From positions 3,635,963 through 3,699,962 of the forward strand of contig NC_087382.1 in NCBI RefSeq assembly GCF_963675165.1: a DNA stretch of 64,000 bases, in the 5' to 3' direction. The stretch's first letter is position 1. Each line of letters starts with the position of its first letter. The notes beneath the pieces are model-generated. The model was not told the DNA's origin. It did not search any database and saw only the letters and a list, made by a program, of their open reading frames with translations. The translations under genes and the position numbers were made by a program. The DNA is from Halichondria panicea. Taxonomy: Eukaryota; Porifera; Demospongiae; Suberitida; Halichondriidae. Of the stretch, positions 1-11,640 are shown piece after piece.

Positions 1-411
1 AATCTGAGCAGCTTGGTGAGCAGCACTGTTCCTAAGACAAGACAAGACACAGGAGGTTCCAGTTGATCACAACACTCTCCATGGCAGTAAGAATGAAGGG
101 ATATTCCCTAACAGTAGTTCTACACTGCACTTACAGGTAGGGTTTTTCCCTATGCAATGTGGCCACCATTGATTGTTGTGCCACTGTCTAGTCTACCTCT
201 GTTTCCAAGAGCTCTCTCACTATCTGCAGTCGAGTCCAAGTTATGCCAAAAGAAAGAAAAAGAAAGGTTCTACTTTAATAGAAATCTAGTGTAGAACTTA
301 CTTTGATAGCCTGTTGCTAGCTAGCTGTAGAGATGTATTTGTTTATATATCTACCTATATAGCTACTGAGTACTGTGCTATTTTACCTCATACCAACACC
401 CACATAACCAG
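1..411. other. Unit left end, no gene seen
   Basis: Matches 21208-21613 apart from small indels. I see no exon or RNA in it. It ends at a possible acceptor before the short exon-like block 412-459. Confidence 0.4.
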
Positions 412-503
412 GAGACTCCTGCTGCTGTAGGAGGAGGCTCTGGCTCCACCATTGAGGAGGTACGTTACTGGCACACACACCTCACACATTGTGTCCACGT
501 AGT

Positions 504-935
504 CTCATGAATCAGCCGCACTAGGAATGTCCGTCTGAGCACCACTTTAGTCTAGAGGTCATTGCACAATGGAATTTTAATTGTCATTACGTCAGTGTCA
601 AAACCAATTAGTTCCAACGCATGCAAAAGGTCAACCGCGAACGCTTGACTTAGCAGCTATGAATTTTGTTTGGCTTGCTCCAAGAACTTGCTAAAAGATC
701 AAGAAAAAAGTTGTACAGCACTAGTGCAGTCAGCATAGCTCCTTGACTGGCTAACAGTAACGCTGACTAGCGCTATAATATGAATGCGTCCTGCTGCATA
801 CACTTCTTGTCATTCTTTATTTCCTTTAATTTTGTCAATCCTTGATCTGATTAGTCAGGTCGGAATTCTGACCTGACCAAAAAGGTTTGTACTAAAGTGC
901 TCAGACGGACATTCCTAGTGCGGCTGATTCATGAG
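504..935. mobile_element. Inverted-repeat element in APEX1 remnant intron
   Basis: Perfect 37-bp inverted ends lie at 504-540 and 899-935; the left end begins CTCATGAATCAGCCGCACTA. The interior shows no ORF, so a non-autonomous DNA element or hairpin insertion is likely. The motif GTGTCCACGTA lies just outside both ends (near 490 and 939). In copy 2 the left end survives (about 21750) but the rest is deleted, together with the start of the next exon. Confidence 0.65.
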
Positions 936-1349
936 ACTAGTGTCCACGTACGTACGTATATATCCCCAGGCACTTCCTGTGAAGAAAATCGAAACGACAG
1001 AAACTACTGATGGAGAGGCTGTGAGCAAAGGGAAGGGCAAGGAAAACAAGACGAACTGGGATGGTATCGAATTGGGACAAACTAAAGACTGGAGGTATAC
1101 ATTCCAACTATGTTATCAACTGATACTGGTCACATGTACTCAGACCATGGACCAGTTCATGGAATGTGAATGGAATCAGAGCGTGGATAAAGGTATCGTT
1201 TCCTCCGTCCTAACCAACCGCATTTTATACACTGTGTACAGAATGGTGGTCTGGAGTACATTGCACGAGAATACCCAGACATATTTTGTGTACAAGAAAC
1301 CAAGTGTATTGAGAAAGAGCTTCCTATGGTAGGACAGCCACTGTACACA

Positions 1350-1593
1350 CACACTCACCCCCCCCCCCACACACATACACTCACCACCCCCCCACACACA
1401 CACACTCACACCCCCCCCACACACACAACCCCCCCACACACACACTCTCACATAACCCCCCCACACACACACACTCACCCCCCCACACTCACACAACCCC
1501 CCCCCACACACACACAACCCCCCCCACACACACACTCACCCCCCCCACACACACACACAACCCCCCCTACACACACACACACACACACACACA
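1350..1593. repeat. C-run/CA compound minisatellite
   Basis: Alternating runs of 6-10 C and (CA)n blocks lie inside an intron of the APEX1 remnant. The copy 2 counterpart (about 22180-22315) is roughly half as long, so the array has changed length since the duplication. Long His/Pro-rich reading frames here are artefacts of the repeat. Confidence 0.9.
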
Positions 1594-1686
1594 GAACCAG
1601 CTCGGTATTCCTGGCTATTTTGTACTAAAGGGGTGCTCAGACAGACATTCCTAGTGCGGCTGATTCATGAGACTTGTGTCCACGTA

Positions 1687-1723
<37 letters not shown>

Positions 1724-2579
1724 ACACACTCTCACATAACCCCACCCCCCACACACACACACTCACAGAACCAGCTCGGTATTCCTGGCTACCACGTCTA
1801 CTGGCACTCCACAGAGAAGAGGCTACAGCGGTGTGGGGTGAGGCATATTCACCAACTGTTGTGTGGTTAGTTACAAGTATTGTGCAGGCTGTACTCCAAA
1901 GAGAAGCCAATTTCAGTGACCAATGGTTTGGGAATTGAGAAGTTTGATTGTGAGGGTAGGATCATCACTGCTGAATATGAGCACTTCTATTTCCTTACAT
2001 CTTGTAAGTTGGTTCTGATTTTATTTAGATTCCTATTGTCACTGTTATGTTGTGCCCTGTGTATATAGATGTGCCCAATGCTGGTGATGGCCTCAAGAGG
2101 CTCTCGTACAAGCAAGACTGGGATAGGGACCTCAGAGAGTACATGAAGAAACTAGATCTCAGTCCTTCTCTGTGGGGACCTCAATGTGGCCCATAAAGAG
2201 ATAGGTACCTTCAGAGTTTGCCTTGACTTTGTGTACATGCATGTATGTATCTACGTGTAGATTTAAAGAACCCCAAGACAAACACAAAGACAGCTGGTTT
2301 CACGCCCGAGGAGAGACAGGACTTCACAGAGCTACTGGAGGAGGGTTTCGTGGACACCTTCCGTCACCTGTACCCCGACCTCTCTGGAGCATACACTTAC
2401 TAGTCATACCGGTTCAACGCCAGAGCCAAGAACACTGGCTGGTGAGTGCTCTCGCATTACTCTAGCAATAGAGTGTATCTGTGTTATCATGTCCACGATC
2501 CTGCTACTAATACCCAACACATGCACACACTGTCTTAGTTATCCACCACCCCACCACCCACACACACCACACACACTAG

Positions 2580-4697
2580 ATGACAAGGCAAAGAAGGTAG
2601 CCTCACAGGCACAAGCAGACGCTCGCTGGATCATAAGAAACACAAAGCCTTGTCCACACTGCAGGTACGTTGGAATAGAGTATAGAATCAATAGAACAAT
2701 AATATTTAGAGTTACTGTACATAATTATACGTTTCATTGTTGTCTGATTTCATATTTCCTTATAGAGCTCCAATTCAGAAGAACGACGGATGCAATCACA
2801 TGCCTTGTAAACAGGTACGGGCTTAACATAATTATTAGACTGGAAACAGCTGCACCTAGTTCATCTTTTGTTGCCTCTAGTGTCGCCATGATTTCTGCTG
2901 GGTGTGTCTTGATCCATGGAATCTACATAACCATAGAACTGGCGGATACTTTACGTAAGTCGTACATTGCCAATATACATTCAAAAACGCTCTTACAACT
3001 GATTGTCATCTATAGCTAGCTATGTGTACTAGTTTTGCTGTTCTCATAACTTTTTCAGTTCATATTTCACACAAATGTCACAAATGATATGGGCAACAGA
3101 TATCAATCTTGTCTATTGACCTAGCTCCCTCCTTTTCCTTCGTAGTGTGAATCGGTACCGTTGCAGTTTTAATTAAATACTTTTTTAGAGGCCATTCCAT
3201 GAAATTCAGTTGTCTATTGACCACCCTCCCCTTTGTAGCTTTAACCGGTTCACTGCTCACGAGAAGGCCAACACGACAGTGGAGAGGTCCAGAGGAGACA
3301 TGGAGGCTGCCTATGTTAAGAAAGCTACAGAGGACCTTCAGTCGCACACTAAGAGATTCCAGCATTATTATGACAGATACAACAATCATCTACACAGTCT
3401 GGATGTAAGTGGTGGAGCGGGAAAAATCTCTAGACAATTCTAGCAAGTTTAGTTTAGCTAGTTTTGAGTGCCCATAACTTGACTTTGGAAGGTCCAATTT
3501 CATGTAGGATGTGTTCTGTAGCTCTAAGAGAGGTCTATTTATCAAAATGGGGTGTGTTTAAATCATGTAGGCTAATTTTTTTCTCCTTGTCAGATTGAAA
3601 TGAAGTTGCTTCCAGAGTCTACTGGTAAGATGAGAGAACTGGAAAGACTCGGACTGGCTCTCGACAAGAAAGGTACGATGTTTGTGCATGTGCATTTATT
3701 ATAATAGCTGCTTAGTAATATTGAAATATGACCTTAATTTGGAAGTTCGTACTGTACATATAATACTACATATTTTTCTTTATAGTGGCTCGGGTCAAAG
3801 GTCAACCTGATGCCACCATTGGGGTGAACTCTCCTCTCACTCCACAAAAGAAAATCAGTGTTTTCACAACTGGAGAAGCGAAAAACTTTCTCGACAATAT
3901 TTTCCGAATTCTGCTGAGAGCGAGGAGAATCCTGTCAGCCTCGTATTGCATGGATACTTCATCCCTGATACAGATGAGGAGGCCCTGGGGGCACATGAAG
4001 TATTGCAGGTGAGGGCAGGTGGCTAATCGTGACAGCAGATTATGGTGTATGGAGAAATAGTGAAGTATTTCTTTAAACGATCACAACTTAAATGTTTATC
4101 TACTTGCGCGAAGTATTCTATTTTGGTAGAATTTACTACGTGTACCATTGCATTGTCGAGTGTAGCAGCGTTGTCTAACAGCCTACTGTATTTGGTATGT
4201 CACTTTCCAACACACACTCACACACACACACGCACACCCACACACACACACACTCACACACACACGCACACCCACACACACACACACCCCACACCCCTCA
4301 GGGCAAACTAGAGGAAGCAGTGGAGGTTGTCTCGGAGATGGTCAATAGACAATACCTCCAAACACCACGCTCTAAAATGAACGAAGCCGCTGGAAACGTC
4401 GACTACCTTTGCAGCGAATATCTCACCGAAATGTCCGTGGTCGCGACAATCGCCGATCTGGCAGTAAAAGAAGCGGAAAAGCCTCCACCTCCACGTGCCA
4501 CCCCGCCCACTCCACGGAAGGACAGCCCGCCCCCTCGTATGGGGGTGATTCCCCTCGGCTTTGGACCAGACGTTCCCGACCAACCGGATGGAGAGAGGCG
4601 CTTCCGTTTGATTGGTCTATTGAATCCCGACGGAACGTTGCATATTTTACGAGTACCAGAAGAGGAGTTTCAATTTCTTAGGGCCCCAGCAGACTAA
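2580..4697 (+). pseudogene. ANKIB1: ANKIB1-type RBR E3 ligase 3' fragment (copy 1)
   Basis: Seven exons: 2580-2664, 2766-2814, 2881-2954, 3239-3404, 3594-3672, 3786-4008 and 4302-4697. They encode the RING2 (Rcat) domain (CPHC, then DGCNHM-PCKQ and CRHDFCWVC with the catalytic Cys region), the TGGYF linker, and a helical Ariadne-type region with NRQYLQTPRSK that resembles human ANKIB1. In that family RING2 forms a thioester with ubiquitin. The ankyrin, RING1 and IBR exons are absent: the fragment starts directly after the APEX1 remnant. Copy-specific damage: one base lost in exon 6 after SASYC (near 3950), a Cys-to-Phe change at the start of 3239-3404, and Thr-to-Pro beside the catalytic Cys. 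The Pro-rich tail (4480-4697) is still open and ends in TAA. Confidence 0.8.
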
Positions 4698-5381
4698 TTA
4701 GCGTTATGTGAATGTACTTGTGAACTACATGTATATAATAATTATGAGTATTCTGTTCAACAATTTAGCTGTGTGTGTGTATTTATAAACATGTTATTTT
4801 TCATGTTGTTTGCACAGTCGTCATTAATATTTTGTTATTAATTAAAAGGCACCTCTGCCCCGAAGCAGCCATTGTGATCAAACTCTGCAGATCCACCCCC
4901 TTTCTATGGTTCGTAACATGCCGACTGTTTCATATTTTAAAGACAGAATAATCACTATTATTTATGATAATAATTATGCTAGACTAGCCAATTAGCGTTA
5001 ATTGCAATGGTATCTCATACCCCCCCCCCCCCACTCAAATATATACCCGAAGCATTTGAACACTAAAAAGCTAGCTGCAAACAAAGCACTGCATGTCAGT
5101 CGTCACTAGCCTGTTTTACCATAATATTATAGTTAGAGAACAGGCATTTTTAGATGTCTGATAATACCCCCTGCATGTACATGTACCCTATGATTTATTC
5201 ATGAACATGCATGCAGTCACATGTGTAATGGAATTCCCCTTACACACAATAGAGGGTGTGTCTGGCATGTCTATGGTGAGGGTATTCATATCATTCCAAG
5301 AATACCAGCTAGTGAATATAATCAGTGAACCAATTCTCTGCAGTCTACACACATATCTGAGTTCCTAGCAGAAACTATAAT
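4698..5381. other. Spacer between ANKIB1 remnant and ROC-COR gene
   Basis: AT-rich DNA with a C-run at about 5020 that varies between copies. It must contain the promoter and 5' UTR of the downstream gene, but I see no clear TATA box or conserved element. Confidence 0.4.
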
Positions 5382-8300
5382 ATGGGACAGGAACAGTCTG
5401 CTGAGTAAGTGATGGTCTTACAGCCTAACATTTTTATTGCTTTTAAACAGGAAACAGGCCAAGGAGTTATTGAATGCTGCTGAGAATGGCAATGTAAGCA
5501 AAGTGAAGTCCCTGCTGGCACGTGGGGCCAACCCCAACCACCCCGAGTGCTATCCATTACACACTGCTTGTAGGAATGGTCACCTGGAGATAGTGAAGGC
5601 ACTTGTTGAGGCTGGGGCAGACACTGAGAAATGGAATGATTGGGGCATGTCTCCTGTTGGTTGTGCAGCCATGAAAGGTCATAAGGAGGTGTTGGTTTAC
5701 TTGATCAGGGATTGCAAGTGCAGCGCTTGTGAGTAGTTTTCCATTCACTAGCAGTTGCTACATAACTCCCCCGGCCAACCCTATATATAGCAATTTTTCA
5801 CATTGCAAATATTTTTGTGGGACTTTAATATCAGTTTAATTTGTAATGAATACGGAATACATGCATGGCTTGGGCTTCTTAATTTTGAATGAGTTGGTTA
5901 TGTACACGAACTATGCGTTCGAGGCCTTGAGGGCCTGGCTTAGGGATGGACATTTAGTTCCTTACAAATGCACCAGTCCTGTAATATTTAAATATTAGTG
6001 ATACCAACATTCACTTGTGTATAGATACCAGGGACCAGAACAACGATACTCCACTCCACGATGCATGCCAGTATGGTCACCTAGGTGTGGTGCAGTACTT
6101 GGTGGAGGAGGCCCACTGTGACATCAGTGAGTGTATCATAATTTTGTCTGTCCTTGTGTACAAATTTGTTGTTATGAACACTTTCAGATCTACGGAACAA
6201 CTTCAACCAGACTGTACTTCATACAGCCTGTCACTACCTACTTATAATTGGTGAGTCGAAGTAATTAGAGATTATAGTAACTACATAGCCCTAAAAGTAC
6301 TTGTTTGTAACAAACCAGAAATAAGAGTATATGCATGTAATAGATATAGCATGGGAGACCGAGTGTTTTATGAAATATACAGGTACAAGCATAAGGGTGA
6401 AGCTCCGAGGGCGAGTTGCTTGCATATTTCAATAAAACACGAGGATTCTCATGCTATAATATTATGCAGGACGACCCCTTACCAAAACGTGTAATAAGAA
6501 CACGGAAGGAACTGTATGACTTTTATTACATCCTTGTAACCGATATAAAATTATAAGATCCTTACAATACAGTGCATGTATTATTATAACCAACTGCATT
6601 CCCGTTCAATACTGTAACTTTAGATACGATATGGACGCTTTCCGGTAAGCTTGCAGTGGTGAAGTACTTGGTTGAGAAGGCTAACTGTGACATCAGTGAG
6701 TTTATTTAAATGTAATGTGTATACAATCTCTTGACCATTAACATGCACATCCAGATGCAACTGATAAGCGAGGCAAGACACCACTTGACTTAGCTAGTGG
6801 TTACGAGGACATTGTTGACTACCTCAAGACTCGACAGGAATCATCTAGACAATCAGGCAAGTTATGAAAAAACATTTCACCGGCATCCTAAATAATTGGC
6901 ATAGCTATACATTATAAAGAAATTAGTGATGTGCATAATGTTATGTTTATACGACTCAACAACTGTTACTCATGGCAACCAGTCACGACGTTATGAACAT
7001 ATTTAACCGAAATTGTTATCAAGAGGAATTCCTAGTAAATTGTTATCTGAGTACATTTTCCTCAATGAAGTAAAAAATGTCATGCCAGCAAAGGCTTCGC
7101 CATGCATACAGTAATTATAACTATACTTTACCATAGCTATATATAATTTTATAGTCAGTCACATTTACTTCCTTGTACATTCATGCAGGAAAAGATGGTG
7201 TTGGGAGTCAAACAGCTGTTCCACTCACACAAGACGAGGCTGATGCTCTGCAGAAGCTTCTCGAGGGAGCACAAGTCACCATTGGTCATCCCATTGTTGC
7301 TGGCACAACCACTCTGGAGGATGTTCAGCAGCTGCTTACTCAGAGAGGACTGGAGATTATGGCCAACGACCTCAGGACAAGACTCAGACTAAGTAAGCTT
7401 AAAATTACTATTTTTAGTGCTTATCACATGATCTCCAGTCAATCAGTTTAGCTTAAAGTAGTCACACGACCGTGATTTGTAATCTCCACACTTAATTGAT
7501 TACTTGCCGAATGGTTCTCGCTAAAATTTCAATGTTTGTTATTTTTCATATGATCAAAGTAACTTAATCTCTACTAATTTCTCCATAATTATAGTTATGA
7601 CTGAGCAACAAAGAAACCTCGAGATACTCAACAATCTAATGACAGATGAAGACACTATCGATGTTTGCTACCCAAGGCTATTTCTTGTTGGGCCGCCATC
7701 TGTTGGCAAGACGACCACACTCAATCGACTGCTGGGGGAGTTTGAGAACATTGACTCTGCTGGAGACAAAGCCAAGCTTAGAAGCACACTGCTTGCTAAC
7801 TGCAAACAAATACTTGCCTTCGTTAATGAAAACACAGCAAAATGGTTGTCATCCAAAGATGTTGACGAAGAAACAAAGCTGTTGTTTGGCTACTTGCGTG
7901 AATCTAAGTCTGAAACCACTCCTAACAAAAAGAGAAGCATCGCAACCTCAACCGATTCTCCTGTATTAATACCCAAGCAAAAAACTCGATCTAGACATCC
8001 CACAAAAGGGTTTCCGAAAGAAAGCAGATCACCACTACACCAAGCCACAGCTACTCAGCGTACAACAATAAGTCAACCAAGAAGCAAACTACTACCAATA
8101 AAATCAAAATTACAACAGCTAATAAAGAATGCTGACTATTCCAAAATGGCCGATTTCCTTGGCGATATTTTACTGAACATTCACGACATCGGAGGTCAGC
8201 CAGGCTTTTTGGAAATGCTACCAGCCCTGAGCACTGGTCCGGCCATGTATCTAGTGTTCTTAGATCTCAGTAAGGAACTTGACAAGCTGTACAAAATACC

Positions 8301-11026
8301 TTTCAGTCGAGATGGTATGGAAATTATTCCCTTCAATTCTGTTCACACTACAGAAGCCACAATCTCTCAAATCCTCACCTCTATTGCCAGTGTCCATTGC
8401 ATCTCAAGAGATCCCACTCCTCTTATTGATGTTGGCAGAGCTAGTGATGCTCTTAAAGAAAGAATTAAAACATTTAAACAAGTTAAACCGGTAGCAGCCT
8501 TGATAGGCACACACAAAGACAAGCTGACCGACCCCGAGAGACAAATCAGCGAGAAAAATGAGGCACTTACAAAAGTTATCAATAAATTCCCCGAAATTAT
8601 TATTTCTCCAAGATCAAAACAGCAGAATATTGAGCACAGCGAACCTATAGACGGAGCCCATACACAATCAGGTTCAAAATCTTGTTTCTTCTCAGTAGAT
8701 AACCTCAATGGAACTGAAGTGTCTGACATCGGCCCCGTTCGTAATTTCTTAAGTCGAATAATTTTGTCTCGCTTCAAAAATGCTTCTCTTCCGATTCGAC
8801 CGAAATGGCTCATTTTTGGGTTGCTTCTTCGAAAACAATTTCAAATAGCTACAATTGAAGATTGCTTTGAATTAGGAGAAATGCTAGAAATGCAGAAAGA
8901 AGAAGTAAAAGTGTGTCTCTGGTATCTTCACAATTGTGTTGGTACGATCCTCCATTACACCAACGTACCTGGTGATGACGGTTGGCTCAAGGGTCACGTG
9001 ATCTGCACTCTTCAAGCTATCTTTGATAGTATCAGCCAGTTTATTCTTCTTTCTATGCGAACGCTTCACTCAGGAGGTCCAGTTACCGACTACGAGCAAG
9101 CCGAGTTGGTTAAGAAGGGACAGTTCTCGATCAAATCCATTGAGATGTGTTGCAGAAACGTGGAAATGTCTGAACTTATTCCCGCAAAGCATCTCATTAA
9201 GTTATTGGAGCACGTCAAACTTCTGTCCCCGATATCTCATAAGGATAAATCATCAGTGGAAGTTGTTCGCACTACCTACTTAATGCCGGCTGTTTTGGAA
9301 TGTGCTTCACAAGAGGAGCTGGCGAACCCACCTCCATCAGACACCAATAACCCAGAACCACTCCACATCACGTTCAGCTTTGGTTACGTACCAACAGGAG
9401 TCTTCTGTGGGCTCATCACTCGACTAGTTTCCCAAGGCCGCCATGGAATACTCGGATTGACGTGGGAGTTGGTGGAAGATGGTGTCAAGAGAAACTGCGT
9501 CTCTTTTCTGATTGCGAAATCAAATAAGATAACGTTAATATCGCATGAAAGAAGTTACGAAATACGAGTTACTCGAAATCACGCCCGTCTCTCCCTGCAC
9601 GACCTTTGCACCTATGTTCTCTCGGTAGTTCTCTACACTCTCACGAGCATGTACGAGCAGCTAGTCCCACAAGTGGCGTTCCAGTGCCCATGTCCTGGTC
9701 ACAGCTCAAGCAGAGATCACAATTCCTTGTGTATTCTGACAGAAGATGTATGGATTCAGTTTCTGTGTGGCAGTAATCCCGTTACCTTGAGGAAGGAGCA
9801 GACAGTTTGGCTTGGAAAGGTGTGTGTACAGTTAGCGTACGTAGAATTATGTTCATGTGTTCTTGCATAATGTTTCCATTCATTCTACAGACCAAGAAGG
9901 TTGGTGAGGAAACTAAACTAGAGGTGCTAAAGTTTTCTAAGGATAGTTTCTCCTTTCACTGGATTAAAGAGGGTCAGATCAAGACAACTGATGATCGGCC
10001 CAACACTCTGAGTTTCCCGAGTGTGAGAGAGGAGGACTTTGGTCACTACCAGTGTGAGGTGAAGGATACAGCTGCTGGGAAAGTGCTCCTCACTGTCTAC
10101 AGAGCTCTCTACAAAGAGAAGACAAGTCAGTTAACTGAGTATGATTAAGGATGTACTTACTTTTAACATCACATTTACTTTAGATGAAATCTCTACTAAA
10201 AGGAATGAAGAGCCAAAAAGCTATGACACTACCAGTACATCTATTGTAAAGATGCCATCATCAGGTTTGATTGTTTCTACGAACTGTTCGACAAACACTG
10301 TTGTTCACTGATCACTCCTATATAGATGAGGGGTCCCTGTCATCAGAAAGGCTCAAACCCTCAGCAGATCCAGTCCAGAGAGTTGGAACTACATCAGCTG
10401 GTGAAGACAATCAAGTCTGTACTAGAATATTAGGTATATTTCCTGAAGTAGCTATGTATGTATGTATGGTTATTTAATGTCTGTCCCTCTACAGGATCAC
10501 CTGCTAATCAAGTCGCTCTCCAAGAACTAATGAGGCGATACAATCTGACTGACGAGCAACTCAACCGTGAAATAGTGGACTCCGATACTCCCATAATGGC
10601 CTTAAATTTTGATGATGTGGAAATGTATTCAACTACAATGAAACTAGCTATTGCTGAACAAGCTGACGTAAAGAGGTTGAACAATAGCGAAGGAAGTCGA
10701 GCAGCCATGATGAAGTGCCTGCAAGTCTGGAAAGAACGTGATCCTTTTCAAGCAACTTACAGAGCTCTACTGGATATCGCACTGAGATTGGGGAAAGGAG
10801 AAACAGCTGATAAAATCTGTCGGCAATTGTCCCAACGTAAGTACATGTGTATCAGTGACCCTCCCCCTTTTCCTCTCCCCTCTAGAAAGCAACGAGTATA
10901 GCTATCCAAACAGTTTGACTGCAATCACACCTTCTATATAATTAATTTTTACAAAACACCTGCATACATAATTATATACCGTGATTATTTCCACTTTTCC
11001 TGATTGCAGATCGTACACTGGACTGA
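5382..11026 (+). CDS. ANK-ROC-COR-Ig-death protein, copy 1
   Basis: Exons: 5382-5404, 5451-5728, 6025-6126, 6188-6250, 6624-6695, 6755-6856, 7189-7392, 7595-9819, 9891-10125, 10184-10264, 10326-10433, 10495-10836, 11010-11026. They join in one frame of 1283 residues. Residues ~8-215 are ankyrin repeats (protein-binding sensor). The exon 7595-9819 holds a ROC GTPase: P-loop GPPSVGKT (~314), DIGGQP (~479), THKD (~587), with a basic Ser/Thr-rich insert between the first two. A COR dimerisation domain follows from ~680. Exon 9 is an Ig-like fold (FHWIKEG, then DFGHYQCEV); the usual B-strand Cys is absent. Exon 12 is death-like (W..RD..QATYRALLDIALRLGKGETADKI). The order recalls DAPK1 without its kinase and with an added Ig module. 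The N-terminus MGQEQS fits N-myristoylation. The intron after 6856 uses a GC donor. I infer an intracellular signalling or innate-immune scaffold. Confidence 0.9.
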
Positions 11027-11640
11027 TGAAGTGATTACACATGCAGTGTGTCGGATTATACAAAATACTCATTAGAATAGATGTGTGTGCTAGCTAGCTG
11101 TAAAATAGCTATCCATTTTTAATTTAGTACTGCATGGACAATCGATTCCCATTAGAGACGTCATGATATGTTTCATTATTTCAGAAACCCATTGAGAGTT
11201 TCATGTACATAGTTTTAAGTTGATTATGACTGTTTATATTATCATTCATGACTGTTTAATTTTAACGATTCGCCTGCAAATGTTAGTTTACTCCTCTACA
11301 AGCATATCATAATTAATTATGGCCAGCAGGTTTATAATAATTATTTATAAATTTGTTCCTCCGCCACCATTACCAATTAATTATCTAATATATAGCAACA
11401 CTTCACTGTAACATAAATTTGCCAGGAAAAAGAATACTAGTACATGTACTGCAATTATTTATAGTCTCAAGTATTCAATAAACCTCAAGTCATGCCACCA
11501 AATTTAAAAAGGTGCCAACAATAGCAGCTATAATGCTATATAAGGTATCTCTGTTTCTGAGCAAAATTGGCGAAAATAAACTACAATAATTATCATGCTA
11601 ACTAACTCTACAGCCTACAAAGTCCAGTCTCTACAGACGG
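11027..11640. other. Convergent 3' intergenic region
   Basis: Lies between the stop of the + strand ROC-COR gene and the stop of the - strand CNPPD1 exon. An AATAAA near 11477 could end the + strand transcript. The rest is AT-rich with no coding signal. Confidence 0.5.

Larger units (their letters stand above)
412..2441 (+). pseudogene. APEX1: APEX1-type AP endonuclease fragment (copy 1)
   Basis: Exon blocks read like the N-terminal two thirds of the base-excision-repair endonuclease APE1: 970-1094, 1144-1192 (SWNVNGIRAWIK), 1242-1328 (PDIFCVQETKCIEKELPM, with the metal-binding Glu), 1769-1837, 1888-2003, 2069-2204 (CGDLNVAH) and 2261-2441 ([11 protein letters not shown]). Block 412-459 may be an earlier exon. 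Splice sites are mostly preserved, so it arose by DNA duplication, not retrocopying. It is dead: the frame shifts before GYSGVG in 1769-1837 and again before LCGDLNVAH in 2069-2204, and a TAG replaces the expected Trp codon after YTY in the last block. The C-terminal exons, with the catalytic Asp and His, are missing. Both copies share these lesions, so they predate the duplication. Confidence 0.85.

Noticed and set aside
1326-1628. His/Pro/Thr-rich reading frames over CA repeats (also near 4197, 22021, 38555, 43923, 58448 and 63501)
   Set aside because: They are translations of microsatellites and C-runs, differ in length between the two units, and have no splice or start context.
8367-8813. 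148-codon antisense reading frame, identical in copy 2 (28901-29347)
   Set aside because: It lies opposite the ROC-COR exon; its identity is explained by the homogenised tract and it has no recognisable domain.
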